From Galerina marginata (Eukaryota > Basidiomycota > Agaricomycetes > Agaricales > Galerinaceae), in NCBI GenBank assembly GCA_023014335.1, contig JAECYW010000023.1:248001-312000 (forward strand): a stretch of DNA of 64,000 nt, read 5' to 3'. This document shows positions 12,885 through 23,656 of this stretch, piece by piece. Under the pieces are notes generated by a model. The model searched no databases. It had not been told where the DNA came from and saw nothing but the letters and a program-made list of their open reading frames with translations. Made by a program: the position numbers and the translations under genes. Numbering within the stretch: the first letter of the stretch is position 1; every line of letters starts with the position of its first letter.

Positions 12885-14436
12885 TGAACGATCGCCAATT
12901 GGACTTGGGATTTGGGGATATATTTTCTCGGTTTAAAGGACAAAACGAGAAGGTGTCTGTTTTCTCTGCGTTGTTTAACAGGTCATACCTAGTGTAGAGC
13001 AACAGCAGCCCGGCCCTTACGCATATCGCCCAGGTGTATAATTTGTTCCTTGCGGTATTTCCATCAGTCCCTGCTCGTAAAACGTAGCGAAAGTTCGTTG
13101 AGCAAAAGTAAGGATGGAAGAGGACATGGATCAATCAACGAGAACTCCAAGAAATTTGACCGGTAGTCCTGTTGTTATTCGACCATTTCGGTGAGTGACA
13201 GCGCTGTGGAGGTGGAGTGAGAGTCGTTTCTCTCTGGCTGGCGCAAAAGACAGACTTACATTGCGACGCGATGCAGGCCCACGTAAAGTGAGGGAGTTAA
13301 CATAAACCGAAGGAAAATACTTTACTAATTGCTTCACGAGTGGGTCGACGCCAGCGTGCCAGACTTGGGGATGAATTTTCCCTCATACTCGAGTACTCGT
13401 GTCATTGTTATCCTGTTCTTTCATGGCTGAATCGACTTCGTCAACTTGTTCGTCAGAGATATTAGGGGACATTCTAGAACTGGTAAATGCTATTGCACCA
13501 GGCTGCTACCGGCGCCAGTTTGTCTGTGAGTGGGCACTAAGATGGAGTCGGTCTCTGAGATGTGGAATAAGAGTCAAAGATCCTTGGACGTTCGATGATG
13601 AAGAGGGCCTAGGGAGGTTGAGGACAAGTTGGTGAGCCGTCGGGCGGCGGGTGTACTATTCTGGACGGGTCACGTTACGGCCGATGTCGGCTTTAAGTTT
13701 GTGCCGAGCTGCCCGAGCCTGATTAGATTAGATCAGATAGATAACTATCCATTGTTTGCAGCGCGTTTTTGAGCAGGTTGGCCGCTGCGAGGACAATCGA
13801 AATTCGAGGGTAACCTGGCCGCAACGCTCTACTGCTGCTAGGGTTGTCGTTGGCAGCATACCCCTGGCTGGGTCCATCATCGTGGCTGAGCCGTCAGTTA
13901 TTCATGTGAGTGAATTCTGCAATTCCAACTCCCACCGTGGGGTCGAACCTGCCTATTCCGACCTCAGGATCGTCTACCTCTAATGTCAGCGACGACACGG
14001 CGCATAAATTATCCCGATGGTCAGACATCCGGAAGAGGATCAATTCCACGGAACGATGAGAGTACCGTAACGACTGTGCGGGTGAAGGTGCACGATTTTT
14101 CCACTGTATTTGCTTTTCGAGATATTTTCGCAGTGGTGCGCTTTCACCGGGTATCGTTTTCTCCTTAAGCACAGCCTTCCTGAACCTCAACCCACGTCCT
14201 TCAAAACAAATCGGTCTATCAATACGAAGGGATATTTATTAATTCCGACTCGGATGTAAGAATTTACTGACATGGTCAGCGTCGGCTATTTCTGACATCG
14301 TATGTTTTTAATTTATGACATGGTTTCATCGGTTATTAACTTCGACTCGTGCCTAAGGACTGCAATAGATAGGAAGTCTGATAAGAACTCGAGGTCGACG
14401 GTGTTGAGAACATCTGGCTTCATACCTCCCTCCAAA
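12885..14436. other. Gene-poor upstream region of the P450 array
   Basis: Only short unsupported frames. The stretch near 14085-14150 resembles 17215-17280, upstream of the second P450, so part of it belongs to the duplicated P450 upstream block. Confidence 0.4.
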
Positions 14437-16646
14437 ATGTTTCCGGCACCCCAAGGCTTGGACTTGTTCATTTTCCTTGTTACTCTGGCGGTTACAGTGT
14501 TGATTTATCTGAGGAAGAGCAAGCGTTCTGCATTACCGTATCCTCCTGGTCCTAGGAAGCTTCCGTTGCTGGGAAATGCGCTAGACATGCCCACTAGTTT
14601 TGAGTGGGAGACATACGCCCGTTGGGCTAAGGAGTACAGTGAGTTTGATCGGTGCATAACATCCGCTTGTATTGTCAACGCTTGTTCTTTTCCTTATAAA
14701 GATTCTGATATTATTCATCTCGCGGCTGCTGGAAATGATATCATTGTCCTCAATTCCTACAGAGCCGTTGTTGACCTTCTCGAAAAGAGATCTTCTACGT
14801 ACTCTAGCAGGTGCGTATGCAGCGAGACTGGATTTCCATTGGTCTCATTAGGATAACAGGCCACAATTCACGATGGTGTCCGAGTTGTAAGTCGAGCAAA
14901 CTTGTAGTGACAAAGCGTTTTCATAATTCTTCTCTGACTCGATAGGATGGGTTGGAACCGCTTCATGTTTACAATGCCGTACGGCGAACAGTGGAGGGAG
15001 AGCCGACGAGCCTTCACCAAGTACTTTCAAGGCAGCGACGTTACCCGATTTCACGCCTCGCATATGGAATTTGTCTCGAAAATGTTGCCTCAACTCCTGG
15101 ACCGTCCGGAGGATTTCCTTGGCATAACGCAACAGTAGGTTCCTGCCTCACCGCCTGATACAAAGTTCTTTCCAACTGAGGCGGTTTAAATCCAGTACGG
15201 TTGGTGAAATGGCCTTGTCCTTAGCATATGGGATACCTATTCACCCACAAAACGACCCATTCCTCACCCTCGCAGAGCAATCTGTCGCATCGTTGTTGGA
15301 AGCTACTGCGCCAGGAGCATTTTTGGTTGACATATTTCCGATTTTGAAGTACGTCCCCGAATTTATTCCCGGTGCGGGTTTCCAGAAAAAGGCAAAGATG
15401 TGGCGAAAGCTGCAAGAAAAAATGCGTGAAGCACCCTATAAGGAGACCGTTCGGACTATGGTTTGAATTCTTCTACCATCCATGCGATCTTATGCCAACT
15501 GAAATGTCAATCATAGTCGACCGGTATCTTCAGGCCCTCTTTTACGTCCACATCCTTGCAAAATTTAAATGAAAGTGCAGACCTCGGCCATCAGAAAGAA
15601 GTTATCCGAGATACAGCATCTATGGTCTTCTTAGGTAGGACCACACATCTTGCCCAATACTTCAACCCTTTCTTGATACCTTGTCCTTCGTAGCCGGCGC
15701 CGATACGACTCTCTCAGCCGTCCATACATTCTTTGCTGCGATGCTCTGCTTCCCTGAGGTGCAAAAGAAAGCTCAGGAGGAGCTGGATCGCATTCTTAAA
15801 GGAAGGTTACCTGAATTCGGCGATGAAGCTGACCTGCCATATATATCGGCTCTTGTAAAAGAAGTCCTCAGGTGCGTCTTGACATACGTCCCCTTATCTA
15901 TCCACTATACTGAAAAACTTCTTGCTACAGGTGGAAACCAGTGACTCCGATCGGTAAGTCATCACAACGACAAGCCATCATACATTCGAATACTGACCAC
16001 CGACCCTAGCCGTGCCTCATAGTGTTACTGAGGATGACATATACGAGGGATATTATATTCCGAAAGGATCCATAATTATTCCTAATGTATGGTAAGCCCT
16101 TGGTCACAATAAAAGTATAATGCCAAACGTTATACTGAACAAGTCTTCGTCGACACATACAGGGCCATGCTCTACAACGAAGACGAATACTCAAACCCAT
16201 CCGCCTTTGAACCCGACCGATTCATGAAAAATGGACAACTAAACCGGTCCGTGCGTGATCCTTCTTCGATGGCTTTCGGTTTCGGTCGAAGGTACGCACT
16301 TATCCACAGAGTTTCTGGGGTATTATGAGATGAAACTTACCTTGGGATTTGAATATTTCAGGATGTGCCCAGGAAACCAGATCGCGATCTCGTTTCTTTG
16401 GCTCACGATTGCGTCTGTACTGGCAACCTTTGAGATTTCTAAGGCTCTTGATGCTAATGGAAAACCTATTGCGCCGTCAATAGCATATCATTCTGGTTTG
16501 GCATGGTAAGTCAGCGATACTGCTTTATAAAACGGTGCTGACGATGGACGATATGTTGTAGCCACCCTCTTCCCTTTAGGTGTACCCTCAAACCGCGATC
16601 CAAGGCTGCAGAGCAACTCATTAGATTTGCTGGAGATTCTTATTGA
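14437..16646 (+). CDS. Cytochrome P450 (P450-1), apparently intact
   Basis: Twelve exons: 14437-14638, 14702-14810, 14860-14886, 14946-15134, 15196-15460, 15517-15634, 15694-15871, 15931-15953, 16010-16091, 16163-16291, 16362-16505, 16562-16646. They total 1551 nt, 516 residues, all with GT-AG introns of 49-70 nt. It is a haem monooxygenase with an N-terminal membrane anchor (residues about 8-26), a proline-rich hinge (YPPGPRKLPLLGN), I-helix AGADTT (304-309), ExxR in KEVLR (360-363), FEPDRF, and the haem loop FGFGRRMCPGNQ with Cys443 split across an exon junction. It resembles the basidiomycete P450s often annotated as O-methylsterigmatocystin oxidoreductase-like; that name does not establish the substrate. 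Its start context (ending in tccaaaATG) resembles P450-4. It is the first of four paralogues with identical exon lengths. Confidence 0.93.
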
Positions 16647-17774
16647 TATTTACTGTTGTAAAGGATGGAAGAAGAGCTGGTAAAGCAGGCGATATGTTTT
16701 AATATTGACCGTGGCCTTTCCATGACTGACGATGATATGTACCATGGATAACATGTCCAAAAGACCGATAATTATTACCAATTTAATTAAACGTATTGTG
16801 TAGACCTGTTCAAGAATTAAAGTACTGTATATGGCAGGACGATCTCGGCTATGGCTGGCACTCGTGTCGGGTAAGTAAAAGTGGCAAGTGCGCCTAGGCA
16901 GTCATAGTGAAAGTAAAAAAAAAATTGGAAGTCAGTACCTAACCTAATAGGAGGTCCTTGCAATGCGAAAATTATTTCCGCCATGATCAAATGTCTGGGG
17001 TTAAGTTCGCTTGAAATGATTTTCAAGCAACATTATTATGCATTCCGACTCATCTACGGACTCGGATATTCTCAACGTTTTGATTCAACGTCCCCACCGT
17101 GACATGCATTATTAATATTATTAGAAAAGTTAAGCTTATGCCGCATTCTCGACCAATCTCCATCAGACAAAGGAGCAGTCGACGACTAATCGAGGGGCAG
17201 CTGCACGATTTCCTCTACCGTGTCTGCTCTAGATTTCGAGATTTTTCGTAATGGAAGCTTCTCCACGTGTTAGCAGTGCGGTGGCGCAGCCGGTCCAAAT
17301 ATAGAAGGACGCCGGGCCAGTGACTTCTACTTAAGTTCTTGGTCTTGACCACTGCGTGCTCGTCTGACCGCGTGCCTGCTCGACGCGCTATCCGAGCCTT
17401 GTCAAACCAGAGTGTCTAGGATAGGCCAGATGGGCTTACTCTACAAGGGTATCACCTTCTCCTTCAGCGCCGCCCGAATCATCATCGATATTACACTTTG
17501 CTCCTTCACAGCTACTAAACATGGACGAGAATGCGACTTCAAAACGCCACATTCTGTGTTCGAACAGGCCCTAAGGAATTCCGACCTGGAGGTACTACAC
17601 GTGTACATCCCTATCTGTCAGAAGTGGGCTGCCGGCTACGATTTACGACCATGGTACGCTTTAAGCTCTGATCTGGTGTCGTGTCTCGTCATCGGCCATT
17701 AACTTCAACTTCTGCAGAAGGGCTCTAATATATAATAAGCCCAATATGAAGGCGACGGTATTTCTCCCTCCAGA
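16647..17774. other. P450 intergenic with duplicated upstream block
   Basis: The segment about 17505-17605 (containing cttcaaaacgccacattctg) is clearly related to about 26520-26620 upstream of P450-4, which shows that upstream DNA was copied with the genes. A TATA-like run (taatatataataa) lies near 17727-17739, about 40 bp before the P450-2 start. Confidence 0.7.
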
Positions 17775-19953
17775 ATGATCTCGGCACTCCAAGGGTTGGA
17801 TTTGTTCATTTTCCTCGCGAGTACTCTGGCGACAGTGTTGATGTATGTGAGGAACAGCAAGCGTTCTGCACTGCAGTACCCTCCTGGTCCCAAGAAGCTT
17901 CCAATCCTGGGAAATGCGTTGGACATTCCCACTAGCTTTGAGTGGGAGACTTATGCCCTTTGGGCCAAGGAGTACAGTGAGTTTCGTCGGTATAAGGCCC
18001 GCTCGTACTATTGAAATTTAATGTGTGTTGTTATCATATCGCAGATTCTGACATAATTCATCTCACGGCGGCTGGAAATAATATCGTCGTCCTCAATTCT
18101 TACAAAGTTGCTGTTGAACTACTAGAAAAGAGGTCTTCGACATACTCGAGCAGGTGCGCATTCAGTGGGACAGATTTCCATTGACTAATCAACATATCAG
18201 GCCTCAATTCACGATGGCATCCGAGTTGTAAGTCAAGCAAACTTGAAACTTGTGGTGAGGAGTCGATCTCACAACTCTTCTGTGATCGGATAGGATGGGC
18301 TGGAAATGCTTTATGTTCGCAATGCCGTACGGCGAACAATGGAGGGAGAGCCGACGAGCTTTCACCAAATACTTTCAAGGCAGCGATGTTACTCGGTTTG
18401 ATGCCTCGCATGTTGAATTTGTCTGGAAGATGTTGCCTCGTCTTCTGGAGCGTCCGGAGGACTTCCTCGATATCACACAACAGTATGTTTCCTTCTCACA
18501 ACTTGATACGATATAAAGACCTTTCCGACTAACGTGGTTTGAATCCAGTACTGTAGGCGAAATGGCCTTGTCGTTGGCATACGGGATAACCGTCCACCCA
18601 ACGAATGACCCGTTCCTCACCGTCGCTCAGCAAGCTCTGGCATCCTTGACCGCGGCTATTACATCAGGAGCGTTTTTAGTCAACATAATTCCGATCTTGA
18701 AGTTTGTCCCCGAATTTATCCCTGGTGCGGGTTTCCAGAAAAAGGCGAGGGTATGGCGAAAGCTGCAGGAAAGAATGCGCGAAGGGCCCTACCAAGAGAC
18801 CGTTCGGATTATGGTTTGTATTCTTCCAACGGCTCGTGCAATATTATGCTAACTCTGGTGTAAATTTAAGGCGTCCGGAATCTTCAAGCCCTCTTTCACC
18901 TCGACATCCTTGCAGAATTTAGACGAAAGTGCGGATCTCAACCATCAAAAAGAAGTTATTCGAGACACGGCGGCAATGGCCTTTGCGGGTAAGGTACATC
19001 TTGCCGAAACTTCTACCCTTTTTTGATACGCTTGTCCTCCATAGCTGGCGCCGATACGACTCTCGCGGCCATCCATACATTCTTTGCTGCGATGCTCTGC
19101 TTCCCAGAGGCGCAGAAGAAAGCTCAGGAGGAGCTGGATCGCATTCTTAAAGGGAGATTGCCTGAATTCGGCGATGAAGCTGACCTGCCATATATATCGG
19201 CTCTTGTAAAAGAAGTCCTCAGGTGCGTCTTGACATACGTCCTTTATCCATCCGTCATATTGAAAAACTCTTCGGTCCAGGTGGAAACCAGTGACTCCTA
19301 TCGGTAGGCCATCACAATAAGCTGTACCTCATTCCGTCACTGAAGACGATATATACGAGGGATATTATATTCCGAAGGGATCTATCATTATCCCTAATGT
19401 ATGGTAAGTCCCTGGTCGCGTAGAAATGGCGAACATGCTGAGAGAAACTATCATCGACGTTTTCAGGGCTATGCTTTACAACGAAAACGAATACCCAAAC
19501 CCCTCCACCTTTGAACCTGACCGGTTTATGAAAGATGGACAACTAAACCGCTCCGTACGCGATCCTTCCTTGATTACTTTCGGTTTCGGTCGAAGGTACG
19601 CACTTAACCATAGAGTTTCTCGGATATTATGTGAGTAAACTGACAACGGAATTTGAATATTTCAGGATATGCCCAGGAAACCAGATCGCAGTCTCGTTTC
19701 TTTGGCTCGCGTTTGCGTCTATACTTGCAACCTTTGAGATTTCTAAGGCCCTTGATTCCGACGGGAAACCTATTGCGCCGTCGATAGAGTATCAATCTGC
19801 TTCGACATGGTAAGTCAGTGATAGTCCTGACAAAAAAGGTGCTGAAAATGGGTGATATATTGTACTAGCCACCCTCTTCCCTTCAAGTGTACCCTCAGGC
19901 CGCGATCCAAGGCTGCAGAGCAACTTATTAAATTGGCTGGAGATTCTTATTGA
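17775..19953 (+). CDS. Cytochrome P450 (P450-2), probably crippled by an intron deletion
   Basis: Exons: 17775-17976, 18045-18153, 18201-18227, 18294-18482, 18549-18813, 18871-18988, 19045-19222, 19281-19303, 19322-19403, 19467-19595, 19666-19809, 19869-19953. Exon lengths equal those of P450-1 and P450-4, so all coding sequence for 516 residues is present, including AGADTT, KEVLR and FGFGRRICPGNQ. The defect is in intron 8: where the paralogues have 56 nt, only 18 nt remain (19304-19321). That is too short for normal splicing, and read through it puts TAA in frame before the haem Cys. The gene is therefore either non-functional or needs unusual processing. Exon 7 looks converted from P450-1. 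Best described as a recent or emerging pseudogene unless transcripts show otherwise. Confidence 0.85.
19304..19321 (+). other. 18-nt intron remnant with in-frame stop
   Basis: The sequence gtaggccatcacaataag keeps the 5' splice site and an AG, but the middle of the intron present in P450-4 (from gaaccattag to the cctag acceptor) is missing. Read as exon it gives a TAA in the P450 frame; if removed exactly it restores AVPHS. Confidence 0.85.
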
Positions 19954-20575
19954 TCCCTTTTGTTGTGAAGGATAGAAAACGAGCTTGGAAAGAAGCTTTA
20001 TGAAGGCGACGTGTCTTAATTTTTAGTATTGACGGTAGATTTGACTCATTGTATGTCAAACCTTGATAGGCACGAAAGAGTTCATACTCTATTTATTCCA
20101 TGCGAGTAACACTTATAACCTTGGGTAACCTGAAGTGACAAATTGAAGTCTGTTGGCGCACACTACACGCGATAACCGGAACGATTGGCGGTTCCTATTT
20201 CGTTTGTACGCGTCCCAGCGCGTCCTGGTTCTTTGTATAACTGTTCACTCTACCGTATCGGCTTCGTTTTCGGCGCGATCCAAGCGCGATCGCCGTCGTG
20301 GAGTTTCCACGTGGGTACATCCTGAGATAGACGCCCACGAGTCTCCTCGGACGGCCGGGTACCTATTCAGCTTCCGTTCAACGACCTTCTGTCTCTCGAT
20401 TACAAGAAGAACTTCAGGGCGCAAACGTGGCTCCACTGCGGTGACATTACTGACGTAGACCTGGACAAAGAACCTGGGATACTGTTGGCTTACAGTCCGC
20501 AAAAGCAGGACAGGCTCTAACGAGTGCCACCTGGATCCTATCACCAGGGGCAATGACCGGGGCGCATAAGTTCAT

Positions 20576-20991
20576 GTGCCTTTAAGGCACTTGACTTGTA
20601 CGTGGCCCATCCTTGAACGATGGCACACATTCCAGCGGCGTGTCAGAGTTATTTTTGTATCGTTGACAGAACAGAATGCAAGTCTTTCCGAGGGATACAC
20701 TTTTTATTGTATTTTCACTCCTGGGACGTCGTAAAATTCAAAACACATACTGTGGCTGACATGTCAGAAATCTGAGGTGTCTAGAACCGTCTGTGCTGCA
20801 TCTGGAAGTAGGATATTATAGAAAATTGAGTAGTTACACTCGAATAACTTGGGTAAAAGGAAACTATCGCGGTGTCTTTTCTCCTCGAGGAAGACTAGGA
20901 CTTTATTTTTGGCCAAAGCACCATGCAAAGCTCTGACATGAGGCTGATACGAAGAAGTACGGATGGTACAAGTCAAGTGCCTCGAAGGCAC
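20576..20991. repeat. Imperfect 26-bp terminal inverted repeats flanking about 364 bp
   Basis: Left arm 20576-20601 begins gtgcctttaaggcacttgac; right arm 20966-20991 begins gtacaagtcaagtgcctcga. The arms are reverse complements at 24 of 26 positions. Each arm carries its own small palindrome (gtgcct..aggcac). No open frame inside and no clear target duplication, so it is a MITE candidate only. It lies just upstream of the lectin-like gene. Confidence 0.5.
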
Positions 20992-21135
20992 TTGGATTTA
21001 TGTGCCCTGGACCTTGCCTCCGGTGTGTTCCCGTGAAGGCACTTCCAGACACTTAAAAGCTGATGATAATTCTTGGTTCATGCCACAACTCAGCTGCTTT
21101 TTCTACTCATCAGCTTTTTCTACTCATTGTCTAAG

Positions 21136-21840
21136 ATGGTTGCCTTCAATCTCCCCACCAACATCACCGCAGTCATTGCTGCTGCTGGCAGCCTCTTCAA
21201 CATCGTTGATTTTCAAGGAAACTGTGTGGACGCTCCAGGCGATAAGACCACCGATTTCACTGGCGTTGAAACCTATACCTGTGTCCAGGGTGTCGTGAAT
21301 CAGAAGGCATGTCGGACATCCTATGCTTCTTGGGGAAATTGAATTGACAATATCCTGGATTTGCTTAGTGGTTATTGAACGAAGTGGGAACCAATTTCCG
21401 GATAACTGCTGCGAATTTGTCGACCGCAACTTTGTCAATGCCTATGGTCGGAACCACCACTTTCCCTAGCATTCCATTTTTGGTTTACCAGCAAGCCGCG
21501 ATACGAGCCAACTCCATCATGATCTGGCAAGTGGAGCCCAATCTCAATTTCCCTGGTAAATTCAAGTGTGTCCTATTTTATCTACCCACCGGTTTCAACG
21601 CGGTATTGAATGGCAATTGTAGCATTATTTCGGCCATTCCAGCTAGTCCAGTGGTTGCCTTGACTGCTTGGGCAAAGCGCCCGGGCTCTACGGGACTCAC
21701 TGATTCCCCTTCCGGTCCAGTAAGTGTTACGAACAATAGAGTCAAGGGCAAAATAGTCAATGACATCTTCGCAGCTTACTCTCACTGAATTCAATCAGAA
21801 TGACGTTCAGCAGGCATTCACGCTTACGTCTGTGTCATAG
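21136..21840 (+). CDS. Ricin-B-type (beta-trefoil) lectin-like small protein
   Basis: Four exons (21136-21306, 21369-21555, 21643-21719, 21799-21840) give 158 residues, close to one beta-trefoil domain. Visible hallmarks are GNCVDAPG followed by VYTC-like VETYTC and the QxW motif at the first splice junction (VVNQK|W), a second MIWQVEP, and a closing NDVQQAF. Such lectins bind sugars and are common in mushrooms; no catalytic domain is attached and no clear signal peptide is seen. Intron 1 would use a GC donor (AAG|gcatgt) with a normal AG acceptor. The last two introns are in my model because they restore family-like joins, but reading through the second is also open. Located inside the P450 array, between P450-2 and P450-3. 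Confidence 0.6.
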
Positions 21841-23591
21841 TTAGCTATTTACAACATTCAAAGTCTAAGTGTTCCCGGGTGATTCACAGAGGAATTGACT
21901 ATGGGGTGACGGGTCAAGCGGACATGAATAAAAACTGCTTTACATTATTCTAAATTCATCTGCTTGCGTGAGACGGGATACGCCGCACGCTCCGGAGAGC
22001 TGAGTGATCAGAGAAATTATAAGCGTTCGATGAAATGTCGTCGCCTCGGGCCAAGGCCCTTGCCTGCATAAAATTGGCATGCTGCTACTGCAGCGCGTCA
22101 GCGAGATTGATACCAAGAACATGCCTATTTAATGCCTTGGTTTAGTAGTAGGAATTAATTCCAATTTTCTTGTCCATTCTGTAGTTTGATCTGTCGAAAG
22201 GGAAGACGAATTTTTGTTGCTCGAAAAGGTTCCGAAGTCAGGATTTTCGCCAACGCCCAAGGTGTGCTGCTTTATGTACTAGGTAGAGAAATGTGTGCAG
22301 TCTTCCTAACTACATTGGAACCATCGTCAAAAGACTGAAAAAGCGACCGGCGCTTATTTACTGGTCTGTCATTGAGCTTGATAACCGCGCCAGCCACATG
22401 ATTGTATGAGTCAATAGTTACTGCTAGTGGCCTGTTCTGTGCGAGAGTCTTGAAAAAACTCAAAATAAGGTCCTGAAGTTGTATCAGCCCGCTGGTAAAA
22501 TCCCTCCTCGGCACAAGTGCTACAAGAGCCAGGTAGAGTTCCGTCTCGTAAGGAGGGTTTCAACTCCTCTATTCGTACTGACTCGAGGTTTCATGAAAGG
22601 TAATTTCTGCAATAAATGGGCCCTGTTGGCGTTGGTAAGACCAAGAGTAAGTCATGGCCAGATACACCTCATCCGTGGTAGATATAGAAAAGAATCTGAG
22701 AGCCGCGTGAGAGATGCGATTCAGAACCATACCGCAAGGATAGTTGACCCTCTGGTCGAAGTCACTATGTCCGCCGTAAACATGGAAGGGGGATTGTCTA
22801 GGTGGTGGAGTTATGGAATTTAGCAACGTAAATGTGGCCATGGAATTTGCAAGAGTCAAGAGTCTAGAGATAAGGCCTCGATAAGGTGCAGTGCAGCCGT
22901 TTGCCATCGGATTGCGGCCCGCGATACTTGATAAAGTCAAATAAACACTGGGACAAACAAACGACGCCGTTCTTGTCACTGCTTGCAGCTTGACCTTTTA
23001 GACCCTTTCGAACGGAACACAGTACACAAGTCAACCTCTTCTCGATGTTTCGACTTCAAAGCTTCAAGCAAGGCCACCTAGCTTGGAAGCTTCACATGAA
23101 TGTCGGTTGTGCCAGTGGCAAAGTCTATGGCAACTCTCCTCCCTAAAAAAGATGCAGATTGTTTGAATTTAATGCACTTTGAGCGACGACGTTTCCTGTT
23201 CCTGTTCCTCGAGAACCTTTCCTATCGCCGCTGACCTTCCTCGAGGCTTCTTGTCGGCGAAGTCCTGCCGCCCGCTCTTCCTCCCCATCCCATTACGCTC
23301 ATGGGGATCCTGAGTTCGAGCGAGGAATCAGGATGTTCAAGTAAGGATGTTTTCCGAAAACACGGAAACATATCATGGTCAATCTCGCGGGGCGCGATAT
23401 TGTATGTCGATCACACACAGTGTAGTAATGGTCTAGCCTAACCACATCGCAGATTCCCATTAGTGTCTGCTGTCCCTAAAGATGCACTGTATCATGTAGA
23501 TCAACATCCTCGCCTTTACCTTCGATGCGACACCCAATGGCCGGCACAACACATCTTCCGAGCGTCTCATGCCCACGCTCCCTTGAAAGCG
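21841..23591. other. Intergenic with an unassigned minus-strand frame
   Basis: Frames on the minus strand at 22569-22979 and 22272-22514 have protein-like composition (for example VYGGHSDFDQRVNYPCG) and may be remnants of one gene, but I could not find consistent splice sites, a start or a family. Nothing else is supported. Confidence 0.3.
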
Positions 23592-23597
23592 TATAAA
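23592..23597 (+). promoter_or_regulatory. TATA box of P450-3
   Basis: TATAAA in the context gcgtataaaactgg, 60 bp before the ATG of P450-3. The position fits a core promoter; the gene body itself is damaged. Confidence 0.45.
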
Positions 23598-23656
23598 ACT
23601 GGGCAACTATTGGAGTGGGATCACTATCGATATCGTCTGGTTTTCCCTCAGAAGAC

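Noticed and set aside
19023..19307. Separate small gene in P450-2
   Set aside because: It is just exons 7-8 read through an intron.
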